This document shows, piece after piece, positions 27,674-38,400 of a stretch of DNA of 53,633 nucleotides. The first letter of the stretch is position 1. Each line of letters starts with the position of its first letter. The stretch is from Planctomycetota bacterium. GTDB taxonomy: Bacteria > Planctomycetota > Phycisphaerae > WQYP01. The notes below the pieces were generated by a model that was given only the letters and a program-made list of their open reading frames with translations, searched no databases and was not told the origin of the DNA. The DNA lies in NCBI GenBank assembly GCA_021827645.1, contig JAKAVA010000064.1, forward strand, positions 1 to 53,633, written 5' to 3'. Both the position numbers and the translations under genes were made by a program.

Positions 27674-29101
27674 ATGCTGCGGATTGACGATGGACGTATG
27701 AACATGAAAGTATCGGCACCTGCCGAATTAAATGAGCAACTTGGATTAACGCATTCCACGGATGCTTCGCGCAACTGGTTTGCCAGAGCCTCGGCCGTTC
27801 TTGCCGGGGGGATCAGCAGTTCCGCCCGCTCCAATACCACCGGCGATCTGCCCTATCCCCTTTATATCGCCCGCGGAGATGGATCCCACATCTGGGATGC
27901 CGACGGAAATGAATTTATTGATTATCTTTTGAGTTACGGCAGCGTGATTCTGGGGCATCGGGACCCGGGGCTCACAGCGGCGGTGACTTCGCAGTTGGCG
28001 GCGGGGACGATGTTCGGCACGTGCAATACGGTGGAGGTGGAACTCGCCGAACAGATCACCCACATGGTGCCGGGGGCGGAACTGGTGCGATTTTCCAATT
28101 CCGGCTCGGAGGCCATCTGTGGCGCGATTCGAGCGGCCCGGGGGTTTACCGGGCGCAGCAAAATATTAAAATTTGAAGGCCACTACCACGGATGGGTGGA
28201 CGTGCTGGCCATCAGCAACCGCCCCGCCGAAGCCGATGCCGGTCCGCTGGATCATCCCCGCAGCCAGCCTCACTCACGCGGTATCCCGGAGGGGATCGTG
28301 CACGATGTGATCATCGCCCCCTGGAACCACCGCCCCGAGGTGGGCCGCATCCTGCAGGAACATCGCGCCGATCTGGCGGCCGTCATTCTGGAGCCTGTCG
28401 TGGCCAACAATGCCTGCACCATGCCGGAGGCGGGCTTCCTGGAGTGGCTGCGGCAGGAATGCGACCGGAACGGTATATTGCTTATCTATGATGAAATTGT
28501 TACAGGATTCCGGATGGCACGCGGAGGGGCGGCGGAATATTTCGGTGTCACGCCCGATCTGCTGATCTGGAGCAAAGCCCTCGGCGGAGGATTTCCCATC
28601 AGCGCCTTCGCCGGACGCCGCGATGTCATGCTCCCGGTGGCCGCCAATACCGTCAAACACGGCGGAACCTACAACGGCAATCCCCTCTGTGCGGCGGCAG
28701 CGCTGGCAACCCTGCGGTACATCAATACGCCCGGCGTGCTGGAGGCGATTCATCGGCATGGTGAAGCGATCATCGACACCATCCGCCGGTCCGCATCGCA
28801 TTACGGAGTTCCGTGCTGCGTTCAGGGTACCGGAGCCATGTTTCAAGTGGTTTTTAACGCCGACGGCCGACCGCTGCGACACTATCGCGATCTGCTCAAG
28901 GCCGACGCCCGCCGTTACGCCATTTTCCGTCAGGCGCTGCTGGAGCGGGGTGTTCACATCAACAATTCCGGCTCGGCCTGCTGGTTTGTCAGCGCCGCCC
29001 ACGGACGTGATGATGCTGCCGGTGCGGCCGACCTTCATCACACCTGCGCAGCGGTTGAGCAGGCGATGAAAATCTGCGCCGATTCGCAGGTGGTGGGATG
29101 A
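27674..29101 (+). CDS. class III aminotransferase, glutamate-1-semialdehyde aminomutase-like
   Basis: A PLP enzyme of 475 aa. It has the substrate/cofactor motif VRFSNSGSEAICGAIRAARG, the Tyr-His-Gly (HYHGWVD) motif, the Asp of YDEIVTGFRMARGG that contacts the pyridine nitrogen, and the Schiff-base Lys in IWSKALGGGFPISAFAG, followed by HGGTYNGNPL. The overall pattern is that of GSAM (HemL) relatives, but embedding in a biosynthetic operon suggests a dedicated aminotransferase or aminomutase rather than haem synthesis. The start may be the ATG at 27674 or the one at 27698, which has GGA 5 bases upstream. Confidence 0.85.
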   Translation: MLRIDDGRMNMKVSAPAELNEQLGLTHSTDASRNWFARASAVLAGGISSSARSNTTGDLPYPLYIARGDGSHIWDADGNEFIDYLLSYGSVILGHRDPGLTAAVTSQLAAGTMFGTCNTVEVELAEQITHMVPGAELVRFSNSGSEAICGAIRAARGFTGRSKILKFEGHYHGWVDVLAISNRPAEADAGPLDHPRSQPHSRGIPEGIVHDVIIAPWNHRPEVGRILQEHRADLAAVILEPVVANNACTMPEAGFLEWLRQECDRNGILLIYDEIVTGFRMARGGAAEYFGVTPDLLIWSKALGGGFPISAFAGRRDVMLPVAANTVKHGGTYNGNPLCAAAALATLRYINTPGVLEAIHRHGEAIIDTIRRSASHYGVPCCVQGTGAMFQVVFNADGRPLRHYRDLLKADARRYAIFRQALLERGVHINNSGSACWFVSAAHGRDDAAGAADLHHTCAAVEQAMKICADSQVVG

Positions 29102-29171
29102 TTCGGCAGTCGAATGGGATGTTGGCGGTTGCGTGGTTTTCAGTGCAAAAGAATAAAGGTGATCACGATCA

Positions 29172-30542
29172 ATGATATGGCTCGCGGTTGATAAAGTAGT
29201 TGACGGTCTCTCGCCGCGAAACCTCTCCCGACTCTACAATGCGACGCCGGGTTGGATGGTCACGCGTATCCGAGATGCCCGTTTCCGCCGGACCCTGCGC
29301 TGGGCCGCCGAGCGATCCCCTTTCTACCGCGAGGCATTCAAAAGCCGGAATATTGATCCGTATCGCGTGCGCCGACCGGCCGATCTGGGAGATTTTTTCA
29401 CAACACCGGATCAGGTGGCGGCCGACCCGGAAAAATTCCTCTGTGCCCCTCCCTCCATCGTGTTTGAATCTTCCGGAACCAGCGGAAAAAATAAAAAAAT
29501 CTTCTACAGCCGCGCTGAACTCGATCAGATGGGCCAGATTATGGCGGCGGGCATCATGCTCATGGGGGTTGATCCGCAGGACCGTGTGGCCAACGCCTTC
29601 GATTTCTCCATGTGGATTCCCGGAATGCTCACCCATTACGCCCTCATGACCGGCGGACAGTTCTGCATGGCCTTCGGTAAGGTGGATCCCGTGGAGGTGT
29701 ATCGACGCCTCCGGACTTACCGCTTCAATGTGGTGATGGGAGAGCCGACCTGGCTCATCCGGCTCACCGAAATCGCCGAACGTGAAGGAAGTGTCCCGCT
29801 TAAACTGCTCATCGGTGCCGCTGAGGAAATGCCACCCAACGCCGTTCCGTGGATGAAAAAAGTCTGGCAGGGGGCGCAGGTTCGCATGTGCTACGGCAGC
29901 GTGGAGCAGGGGAGCGCCATCGGATTTCAACCGTGCAATCAGACCGATGGCTATCATGTGGACGACACCGATTTCTATCCCGAACTGATGGATGCCGACA
30001 GCGATGGTTTCGGCGAACTCGTTTATACCACGCTGCGGCGGCGGGTGATGCCGCTGATTCGATATCGATCACGCGACGTAACCCGTCTGATCCACGAACC
30101 CTGCACCTGCGGGGTTCCCGGCATGCGGATGGATCGGCTTCGCGGACGTCGGGATGAATTGGTGGTCGCCAGCGGTGGAAATCTCTATCCGCTGATGTTT
30201 GAGAATATATTCAAATCGGTTCCGGGGCTCAGCGGCGAATGGCAGATCATTTTTCGTCTTGAAGGCGTGCGGGAAATACTGGAAATGCACGTCGAGACCC
30301 ATCGTGATGATATCGAGGTGCTGGAGAAGGACATCCATCGCAGTTGTACCCAAGCCTATCCGGACTTGATGAAAAATCTGGCCTTGGGGATATTTCAAAT
30401 GCGGCTCGTAACGCATCCACAGGGGAGTATCCGCACGGGACGAAAAATCCGGCGTATGGTGGATCTTCGCTATGCTCCAGCCGCAGCGGTGGAGGAATTG
30501 CGATCTGGTTCAAATTCCGAAGAGGTTGAGCATGCCATCTGA
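29172..30542 (+). CDS. phenylacetate-CoA ligase/CapK-like adenylate-forming enzyme
   Basis: The 456-aa protein belongs to the PaaK/CapK branch of adenylating enzymes. The phosphate-binding loop is FESSGTSGKNKKIFYS near residues 97-112, the aromatic pocket segment is CYGSVEQGSAIG, and YRSRDVTRLI with a following Cys pair (EPCTCGVPG) is the hinge-side region common in PaaK-like proteins. It would activate a carboxylate as an AMP ester and pass it to CoA, a carrier or an amine. CapK-type members sit in capsule and polysaccharide clusters, which fits the two glycosyltransferases nearby. The AAAGGTGA box is about 9 bases from the ATG. The stop overlaps the SGNH gene start. Confidence 0.82.
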   Translation: MIWLAVDKVVDGLSPRNLSRLYNATPGWMVTRIRDARFRRTLRWAAERSPFYREAFKSRNIDPYRVRRPADLGDFFTTPDQVAADPEKFLCAPPSIVFESSGTSGKNKKIFYSRAELDQMGQIMAAGIMLMGVDPQDRVANAFDFSMWIPGMLTHYALMTGGQFCMAFGKVDPVEVYRRLRTYRFNVVMGEPTWLIRLTEIAEREGSVPLKLLIGAAEEMPPNAVPWMKKVWQGAQVRMCYGSVEQGSAIGFQPCNQTDGYHVDDTDFYPELMDADSDGFGELVYTTLRRRVMPLIRYRSRDVTRLIHEPCTCGVPGMRMDRLRGRRDELVVASGGNLYPLMFENIFKSVPGLSGEWQIIFRLEGVREILEMHVETHRDDIEVLEKDIHRSCTQAYPDLMKNLALGIFQMRLVTHPQGSIRTGRKIRRMVDLRYAPAAAVEELRSGSNSEEVEHAI

Positions 30543-31290
30543 CCATTTAATATTTGAAAAGCATCCTTCGAAGCCTGAGTTATTGATCGTCGGCGATTCC
30601 ATTACGCTCGGCGTGGCGGATATGCGAGGCGCCGATGTTATCTCGTATGTCGAACCTACCTATGTGGATATCCTCCGCGATCGGTTTCCACACCTCACCG
30701 TGAAGGTGGATGCCGATCTGCATCGATCCACCATCGGCGGCCTGCGATCTCTACGTCCGCTTCTCGAAGTGCACCGGCCGCAGATTACCCTGCTGATGCT
30801 CGGCGGAAATGACGCCGATCCGGACTGGAAGCGATTTGTTGTCAGCAACGGTCGTGTGGCGCGCAGCCGCATTGAAATATCGCGATACATTGACAATCTT
30901 CGTTCCATGGCCGAAATGGTGCGATCCACCGGCGGTATTCCCATTTTGACCGATATGCCCAATCAATATCTGGCACGTCGCACCAAGGTGCTTTCCGAAC
31001 TGGCCGGGCGCGATCTGGCGCCGCTGATCGAAGCCGGCGGCGGAGAAAAATTCTGCAATGAAGTATTGGAAAAATATCGGGAAGCGGCCGCCGCTCTGGC
31101 TGCTCAGCTCGGCGTCCCCTTCGCGCCCTACGGGCATCGGCTCGCCCGGCACCCGCTCGATCAGGTCGTAGGCCCCGATGGCGTCCATCCCAGCCGACTG
31201 GCTCATACCCTCATCGCCGAGCAGATCATCGCCGTTCTGGAACCGACGCTCGCCGGCTCTCTGGCGGCCGTTTCGGGTTCCCCTGCGTGA
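30532..31290 (+). CDS. SGNH/GDSL-family hydrolase
   Basis: The 252-aa protein shows block I LIVGDSITLG with the nucleophile Ser, block III LMLGGNDADPD with the oxyanion Asn, and block V GPDGVHPSRLAH with the catalytic Asp and His. Such enzymes are esterases or acyltransferases, often acting on sugars or lipids. No signal peptide is seen, so it is cytoplasmic. Its ATG lies 11 bases inside the preceding ligase gene and its stop overlaps the next gene by GTGA, so translation is coupled along the operon. It may add or remove an acyl group activated by the ligase. Confidence 0.85.
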   Translation: MPSDHLIFEKHPSKPELLIVGDSITLGVADMRGADVISYVEPTYVDILRDRFPHLTVKVDADLHRSTIGGLRSLRPLLEVHRPQITLLMLGGNDADPDWKRFVVSNGRVARSRIEISRYIDNLRSMAEMVRSTGGIPILTDMPNQYLARRTKVLSELAGRDLAPLIEAGGGEKFCNEVLEKYREAAAALAAQLGVPFAPYGHRLARHPLDQVVGPDGVHPSRLAHTLIAEQIIAVLEPTLAGSLAAVSGSPA

Positions 31291-31676
31291 TTCAACCCAT
31301 GCGAAAAAAATGGCTGCTGGTCATCGGCCTGCTGCTGGCCGTCGGTCTGGATACCGCCGTGCAGTTATGCTGGAAGGCGGCTGTCCCGGGGCAGGCGACT
31401 CCCACGGGGGTGATTTTCGCCACGTTGACCAACCCCTGGTTTTGGGCCGTACCGGTCATGATGCTCTGTCAATTGTTTAACTGGATGGGGGTGCTGAGCG
31501 TTGCAGATGTCAGCCTGGCGCAGCCCATTACCGCTCTGGGATATGTTACGGTCGCCGCCATGTCGTATGTTCTCTGGCATGAAACGCTCACCGGCGTGCA
31601 GTTGCTGGGCATCGGCTGCATTCTGATCGGCGTGCTGCTGGTGAGCCGTACCCATCGCTCCGAGGCAAATCCATGA
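31287..31676 (+). CDS. SMR/EamA-type half transporter, first of a pair
   Basis: A 129-aa protein with four predicted membrane helices (around residues 8-26, 43-64, 73-93, 101-119). LAQPITALGYVTVAAMSYVLWHE is the conserved third/fourth-helix region of four-helix drug/metabolite transporters. The start is a GTG overlapping the SGNH stop (GTGA); an ATG 12 bases later is possible. It is followed immediately by a second four-helix gene with ATGA overlap, the hallmark of heteromeric pairs such as ArnE/ArnF that flip lipid-linked sugars. A similar flippase role is an inference. Confidence 0.8.
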   Translation: MIQPMRKKWLLVIGLLLAVGLDTAVQLCWKAAVPGQATPTGVIFATLTNPWFWAVPVMMLCQLFNWMGVLSVADVSLAQPITALGYVTVAAMSYVLWHETLTGVQLLGIGCILIGVLLVSRTHRSEANP

Positions 31677-32029
31677 ATCTGATCGGGGTCGCAGCATTAA
31701 TAACCGCCGTCGGGCTGGAAGTATGCGGCCAGCTCTGCATGAAGCGTGCCATGCGTGATCCGATCCGCGGATTTCGGAGTGCGCTTCATCGCCTCCGCAC
31801 CAGTCCGTGGTTGCAGGTGGGAATAGCCGCCTTCATTACCGAAGCCGTCTTCTGGACCTGGACCCTCTATCTGCTTCCTCTGAATATCGCTTTTCCAATG
31901 GGGTCATTATGCTTTGCGGGTGTTGCGCTCGGGGCGGCCTGCTTTCTGCATGAGCCGATATCCCGGGGGAGGTGGCTTGGAATTGCGATGATCCTCGTGG
32001 GTGTGGGGTTACTGGGTGCCGGATGGTGA
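31673..32029 (+). CDS. SMR/EamA-type half transporter, second of a pair
   Basis: A 118-aa protein with four helices: LIGVAALITAVGLEVCGQLCMK, then VGIAAFITEAVFWTWTLYLL, ALGAACFLHEP and IAMILVGVGLLGAGW. The Glu in the first helix (GLEVCGQ) is at the position of the key acidic residue of SMR proteins. The start overlaps the preceding stop by ATGA, and its own stop overlaps the glycosyltransferase start by a few bases. The partner gene probably provides the other half of the pore. Confidence 0.8.
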   Translation: MNLIGVAALITAVGLEVCGQLCMKRAMRDPIRGFRSALHRLRTSPWLQVGIAAFITEAVFWTWTLYLLPLNIAFPMGSLCFAGVALGAACFLHEPISRGRWLGIAMILVGVGLLGAGW

Positions 32030-33306
32030 ACGCTGCAGCAGATGACATCTCAACCTTGGAAGATATTCCTTCCGCAGAACGCCAGCAGTTGGATGCGTTC
32101 CTCGGTCGAAGCAGCCGCGATTTGAACGTCTGGCTGGTGCATGACTGGCTCACCGGTATGCGTGGCGGTGAGAAAGTCCTTTTAGAACTGGTGCGGCTTT
32201 TTCCATCGGCTCGGATCGCCACTCTTTTTCATGTGCCCGGAGCCATTCACCCAGCCATTGAATCCCGCATACGCAGTGTTTCCTGGCTGCAGAAAATACC
32301 GGCGATTGAAAAACGTTACCGATCACTTTTGCCGCTGATGCCGCTGGCGATTCAATCCGTCCGAATTGATTCGGCTGATTTAGTTCTGAGCACCAGCCAC
32401 TGCGTGGCCAAGAACGTCCGCACGCAATCACCCCACCTCTGCCACTGTTTTACCCCCATGCGATACATCTGGGACATGCAGGACGCCTATCTTCAATCAC
32501 GCGGCACGGCGGTCCGCACCGCTCTGCGAGGGCTTACGCCATGGCTGCGACATATGGATCGCCGCGGGCACCGGAGCGTGAATCAGTTTGTGGGCACGTG
32601 CTGCAATGTTTGCCAGCGCATTGAGCGGATTTATCAGCGTCCGAGTCTGATCGTCTATTCCCCCATTGATGAGACCTATTTCATGCCCGCAGACGAATCC
32701 AGTCGCGATTTTTTTCTCGTCGTCTCGGCGCTGGTGGAATATAAGCGGATCGATCTGGCGGTGGAATTTTTCAGTCGGCTTGATGCTAGCGATCGGGCCC
32801 GGTTGGGCAGGCTGGTGGTCATCGGCACGGGGCCGGATATGAAGCGATTGCAGGAAATTGCCGCCCGGTCGCCGGGGAATGTCGAATTCAAGGGGTGGCA
32901 GGATGATGCGACCGTGCGCTGGCATTACCAGAATGCCCGCGCCCTGATTTTTCCCGGCGAGGAGGATTTCGGTCTGGTGCCGATCGAGGCGATGGCCTGC
33001 GGCCGGCCGGTGATCGCCTTCGGCAAGGGGGGAATTCTTGAAACAGCGGTTCCCGTGGGTGAGAGTCCCGGTGATGCCACGGCTGCCACGGCCGTATTCT
33101 TTGAGCATCAGACTCTTGAGTCTTTCCAGGTGGCGATGGATCGATTTCTGGCCAGTGAGCAGGAGTTCAACCCACAGGCGCTGCATGCCCGGGCGATGCA
33201 ATTCGGCCGCCCGAATTTTCGATCCCGTATCGCCGCGATTGCCGGTGCCGTGATGAACGGCAAGACCGATATGGCCGAAGCGGATGTCCCGGTCCGTGGT
33301 GTATGA
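32023..33306 (+). CDS. GT4-family glycosyltransferase
   Basis: The 427-aa protein starts after a 35-residue extension with NVWLVHDWLTGMRGGEKVLLELV, the acceptor-loop Gly-Gly signature of GT4. The donor domain has FFLVVSALVEYKRIDLAVE, VVIGTGPDMKRL, and the E-x7-E motif FPGEEDFGLVPIEAMACGRPVIAF. It is a retaining transferase using a nucleotide sugar (often mannose or glucose), acting at the cytoplasmic face of the membrane. The ATG at 32023 overlaps the half-transporter stop, placing it last in the operon. It differs clearly from the GT at 23438, so the pathway may add at least two sugars. Confidence 0.87.
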   Translation: MVNAAADDISTLEDIPSAERQQLDAFLGRSSRDLNVWLVHDWLTGMRGGEKVLLELVRLFPSARIATLFHVPGAIHPAIESRIRSVSWLQKIPAIEKRYRSLLPLMPLAIQSVRIDSADLVLSTSHCVAKNVRTQSPHLCHCFTPMRYIWDMQDAYLQSRGTAVRTALRGLTPWLRHMDRRGHRSVNQFVGTCCNVCQRIERIYQRPSLIVYSPIDETYFMPADESSRDFFLVVSALVEYKRIDLAVEFFSRLDASDRARLGRLVVIGTGPDMKRLQEIAARSPGNVEFKGWQDDATVRWHYQNARALIFPGEEDFGLVPIEAMACGRPVIAFGKGGILETAVPVGESPGDATAATAVFFEHQTLESFQVAMDRFLASEQEFNPQALHARAMQFGRPNFRSRIAAIAGAVMNGKTDMAEADVPVRGV

Positions 33307-33463
33307 AACCATTTGCTTTTAGTATTCTATTTTGGTGAGCGGGCGGCTTTATCGCGCGATGCCCGCGCCAAGAGCGCCGTCAAAAGCGCGGCTTGAATAA
33401 CACCAGCGAGGTGCCTTGGCGGCATTCGACGCTGGAATCCGGACATTGAAAGGATATGTCGAA

Positions 33464-35281
33464 ATGCCTTTATCGCCGATGAGGATCAGCAAACCCGTCA
33501 ATCGACTCGTTACGGAAAATCCGAAGATTGGAATTCGTCCCACCATCGACGGCCGTCGGGACGGTGTGCGTGAATCACTTGAAAAGCAGACGATGGCCAT
33601 GGCACGCAGCGTCGCGGCCCTGCTGACCCAACGCCTGCGCCATGCGGACGGGACTCCAGTGGAGTGCGTGATCGCCGAGAGCACCATTGGCGGAATCGCG
33701 GAAGCGGCCCGTTGTGAACAGCAGTTTACCGTTGCGGGGGTTGGGGTGAGTATCACCGTCACTCCCTGCTGGTGTTACGGTTCCGAGACGATGGATATGA
33801 ACCCTCTTATGCCCAAAGCCGTCTGGGGATTTAACGGCACCCAGCGACCGGGCGCCGTATACCTTGCAGCACTGGGCGCCGGTCACAGTCAGAAAGGACT
33901 GCCGATATTTAATATCTATGGCCGCGATGTGCAGGAATCCGATGATACCGCCGTTCCCGCCGACGTTCAGCGGAGACTCCTGGATTTTGCCGCCGCCGGG
34001 CTCTCGGCTGCGTCGATGCGGGGCAGGTCCTACTGCGCCGTCGGGGGGGTATCGATGGGAATCGCCGGCTCGGCCGTGGATGAGGCATTTTTCAACGCTT
34101 ATCTCGGAATGCGGGTGATGAGCGTGGATATGGTGGAACTCTCTCGCCGCATCGAGCGGGGCATTTTCGATGGGAGAGAATTTGACCGAGCCATGAAATG
34201 GGTCGATGAATATTGCCGGATGGGACTCGACGCCAACGCCCCATCCCGAAGGCGCAGCAGGGCACAAAAAAATCGCGAACTCCAGTGGGCGGTAAAAATG
34301 ACATTGATTGTTCGCGATCTGATGATCGGAAATCCGCAGCTTGCCAAACTCGGCTTCTCCGAAGAAGCCATGGGGCACAATGCCATCGCCGCCGGTTTTC
34401 AGGGCCAGCGGCAATGGACCGATCATTACCCCAACGGCGATTTTCTCGAATCCATCCTCAATTCATCGTTCGACTGGAACGGCATACGGCAACCTTTTAT
34501 CGTCGCCACCGAAAATGACTCCCTCAACGGCGCCGTCATGCTGATGGGGCATCTGCTCACCGGTTCGGCGCAGATATTCGCCGATGTCCGTACCTACTGG
34601 AGCCCCGAGGCCGTTCACCGCGTGACCGGCCATCAACTCGACGGCGTGGCTCAGGGAGGCATCCTGCACCTGATCAACAGCGGCTCGGCTCCGCTTGACG
34701 GTACGGGTTGCGCCGCAATCGGCGAAACACCCGTGATAAAACCATGGTGGGAAATGACCCGCCGTGACGCTGCCGCCTGTCTGGCTTCCGCTGAATGGTG
34801 CCCTGCGATTTACGAATATTTCAGGGGCGGTGGATTCTCACTCCGTTACCGCACCCGTGGCGGTATGCCGGTGACGGCCTCCCGCATCAATCTGATTCGT
34901 GGCCTGGGCCCGGCTTTGCAGATCGCCGAAGGGTACACCGTCGATCTCCCGCCGGAGGTGCACCATACCCTCGATCACCGGACCAACCCCACGTGGCCCA
35001 CCACATGGTTCGCACCCCGCTGCACCGGGCGTGGGGCATTTACCGATGTCTACACGGTGATGAACAGTTGGGGCGCCAATCACTGCAATCTGACCTATGG
35101 ACACGTCGGCGATCGGCTCATCACCCTCGCGTCTATGCTGCGGATCCCGGTTTATATGCACAACGTGCCACCGGAAAAAATCTTCCGTCCCGGAGCCTGG
35201 CTGGCATTCGGAACCGATGAACCGCAGGCTGCGGATCTCGCCGCATGTCGCAATTTTGGGCCGCTTTACGGTATGTATTGA
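33464..35281 (+). CDS. fucI: L-fucose isomerase
   Basis: FucI interconverts L-fucose and L-fuculose in the cytoplasm, using Mn2+. The protein is nearly collinear with the E. coli enzyme: [96 protein letters not shown], and [20 protein letters not shown] near the C-terminus. At 605 aa it is slightly longer than usual, because of a short N-terminal extension. I place the start at the ATG at 33464, with AGGA 9 bases upstream. It stands between the GT operon and a secreted GH92 enzyme, consistent with fucose use or GDP-fucose salvage. Confidence 0.95.
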   Translation: MPLSPMRISKPVNRLVTENPKIGIRPTIDGRRDGVRESLEKQTMAMARSVAALLTQRLRHADGTPVECVIAESTIGGIAEAARCEQQFTVAGVGVSITVTPCWCYGSETMDMNPLMPKAVWGFNGTQRPGAVYLAALGAGHSQKGLPIFNIYGRDVQESDDTAVPADVQRRLLDFAAAGLSAASMRGRSYCAVGGVSMGIAGSAVDEAFFNAYLGMRVMSVDMVELSRRIERGIFDGREFDRAMKWVDEYCRMGLDANAPSRRRSRAQKNRELQWAVKMTLIVRDLMIGNPQLAKLGFSEEAMGHNAIAAGFQGQRQWTDHYPNGDFLESILNSSFDWNGIRQPFIVATENDSLNGAVMLMGHLLTGSAQIFADVRTYWSPEAVHRVTGHQLDGVAQGGILHLINSGSAPLDGTGCAAIGETPVIKPWWEMTRRDAAACLASAEWCPAIYEYFRGGGFSLRYRTRGGMPVTASRINLIRGLGPALQIAEGYTVDLPPEVHHTLDHRTNPTWPTTWFAPRCTGRGAFTDVYTVMNSWGANHCNLTYGHVGDRLITLASMLRIPVYMHNVPPEKIFRPGAWLAFGTDEPQAADLAACRNFGPLYGMY

Positions 35282-35442
35282 TCGGTTGTCCGGAGTCAAA
35301 AGTTGACCGCTCACAGCGGAAACTCCGTTTCGGCATGCCCAATCGACCGGCCCGGCCGCCAAGTTGCATCAGGTGTCAGTTTGGCGGAAGATATAGACGA
35401 AGTTTGCCCTCTCGCGCGGATTCGGGAGGGAATACTGACATT

Positions 35443-38400
35443 ATGAAAATGCGCAGGTTCATGCGCGGGAATTCAAGAAAGGTTGTGCCCATGCCGGGAG
35501 TTAAATACCGTAGCCGAGTATTTTTCGCTTTGCTGATTGGCCTGACGATGTGTCGGACCGCGGGGGCGGACATCAATGGTTTCACAAATACCGCTCCTGC
35601 TAATAGTTACCATGAAAAGCAGCCGGAAATCGTTCAGGGCGGCATCACTCTTACCCAAGGGAGACCTCATCAGGCTGCGAGTATTTTCTTCCGGAAACGT
35701 CAGAACATTCGGGCATTTGAGGCGGGCTTTACCTATCAGGCCAAGCCCGGTAGGGCCGGCATGCCGGCCGATGGATTGGCATTGGTGTTTCAAAATGATC
35801 CGCGCGGAGTCAAGGCGCTGGGCGGCGATGGAGGCGCTCTGGGTTACGGCTCTGCGACCTCTGGCGGCGAGAGAGGCTTGTCCCCGATTATGCACAGCGC
35901 CGCAGTTGAATTTAATATCTTCGCTCATACTGGTATTGGAGTGTGTGCTCATACACAGGGTGTCACCGGCCTTTATGAAAAGACCGCGCCGGTGAATCTC
36001 GGCAGCGGTGATCCGATTCGTGTGACCATTCATTATAACGGCGTGTTTATCAGCGAAGCATTCAAAGACCTCAAAACCGGTCAGACCTTTTCCACCCGCC
36101 AACTTGTCGATATACCCGGAGCCGTTGGCGGGAATCGGGCCTATGTTGGCTTCACGGCTGCCAGCGGCGACGGGGGGGAAATTCAACGGGTGAGCCATTT
36201 CTATTTTGTCGGTGAATCGCCGGTTCCCTGGCGGAACTCGCCCCCGGTTGATTTTGTCCAGCCGCTGCTGGGCACGGGCAGCGGTCCAGGATACAGCATT
36301 AATCTCTTTCCCGGACCGTCCATGCCCTTCGGGATGGTGCAACTCAGCCCCAACACCCAACCTTCTGCCTTTGGTTATCACAGCTTTCAATCTCACATCC
36401 TCGGGTTTTCCATGACGCATATGAGCGGGCCCGGATGTGCGAACGATGGCGATATATTTTTCACCGCGACCACCGGTCAGGTGCATACGAGAATTAAAAA
36501 TTTTGAATCCCGCTATTCTCACTCCCATGAGCGAGCTGCCGCCGGCTATTACCGGGTGGACCTTCTCCGCTGGGGCGTCCGCGCGGCCCTGACGGCGACG
36601 ACACGCTGCGGATTGGCTCAGTTCACTTTTCCCGGAGGACGCCGCGCCAACGTGCTCGTGCCCATCAGCGAAACACTCAACTACACCCATGCATCGCATG
36701 TGCATGTGGTCGGAAATGACGAGATCACCGGTTTCGATGCCAATCACTGCTTCTGCGGCAACAGTCAGGTATACCGGGTTTATTTTGTCATGAAGTTTTC
36801 CCAGCCGTTCCAATCCTTCGGTACCTGGTCCGGGCCCGGCAGCGGTATGAACGGCCACGGTATTCTTCACTCCGGCACCCGCATCGCCACGCAGGTTGAT
36901 CATCATCAATGGATCGGAGCCTATGTCTCATGGCCCGCGTCTAATGTGCAACGCGTGATAACGGCCAAAATCGGTATCTCATACGTCAGCTTGGCTGATG
37001 CGAAGGAAAATCTCAAAGCGGAAGTGGGCGACCGTAGTTTTAATACTGTGCGCCTGGCGGCTCTGGCCCGCTGGAACAAGGCTCTTTCGGTCATCCAAGT
37101 TCATGGTGGTACCAGAGCTCACAGAATAGAATTTTACACCTCGCTTTACCATTCCATGCTGATGCCCAACACGGCCAGCGATGTCAATGGCAAATACATG
37201 GGCTTTGATGATCGCGTTCACCGCATGCCGTCAGGCCATGTGGATTACATGGATTACAGCGGCTGGGATATCTACCGCAGCCAGATGCCTCTTCTCGGGC
37301 TCATTGCGCCGAGCCGCACCGCCGACATTTGCCAGTCCATCGTCCTGATGTACAAGCAAGGGGGTTGGATCGGGCGCTGGCCGCAAACTCATTACTATAC
37401 CAATGTCATGTGCGGCAGCCCGTTGACCACCGTCATGTGCCAGGCGTGGGACGAAGGAATTCACGGATTCGATATTCGCGATGTATGGCCCGGTATGGTG
37501 AAGGATGCCACTGAAGCTCCGCCTCCGGGTAAACCGTATGCGGGTGAAGCCGGCATCCAATGGATCAATAAACTCCACTATGTGCCGGACAACTATGTGT
37601 CTTACGGATCGGTATCGCAGATACAGGAAGATTGCATTGCGTACGCCGCGATTTATCACTTGGCTAAGCGACTTGGAAAACCCAACGCCCGCCGTTTCTT
37701 CTTGAAACGCGCGCTCTACTACCGGAATGTCTTCGACCCGGCGGATCGTGTGTTTCGGCCGCGACTTTCCAACGGAAAATGGCTCCGTCCCTTCAATCGC
37801 GCCCAATACCACGGTTTCGTTGAAAATTCCTGCTGGGACTATCAATGGCTCGAACCGTGCGACATGGCCTGGCTGGTCCATGCCGTTGGTCAGGCTCGAT
37901 TCAATCGGCGACTGGAAAAATTCTTCAGCTATCATCAGCCTAACTGGTATGCGCTTTATTACAATCCCTACAACGAACCCGATCTCGAAGCGCCATTCGA
38001 ATTTGACTTCTCGGGCAAACCTTGGGAAACGCAGCGGGTTGTCCGCAAAATCCTGCGGCAGAACTATACCTTGTCGTATGACGGCGTACCGGGCAATGAC
38101 GATTGCGGCGAGATGTCATCGTGGGCCGTTATGAGCATGATGGGGCTCTACATGATGGACCCCGGTAAACCCGTGATGGAACTCAACAGCCCCCTGTTCC
38201 GAAGTATCGTCATCCACCTTGCCGCCCCCTACGCCGGCAAGGAGATTGTGATTCGCACCAACAGTCATCCGTTCGCCAGACGTTATATCCACAGCCTGAC
38301 GATCAATGGGAATCCATGGAACAAGACGTATGTCCCCGTTAAGGTGCTCACCGATGGAGCCAAACTGAAATATCGGCTTGGAAGCACACCCGATCGCCAC

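Noticed and set aside
35473..36909. Minus-strand open frame of 478 aa
   Set aside because: Antisense to the well-supported GH92 gene; no motifs.
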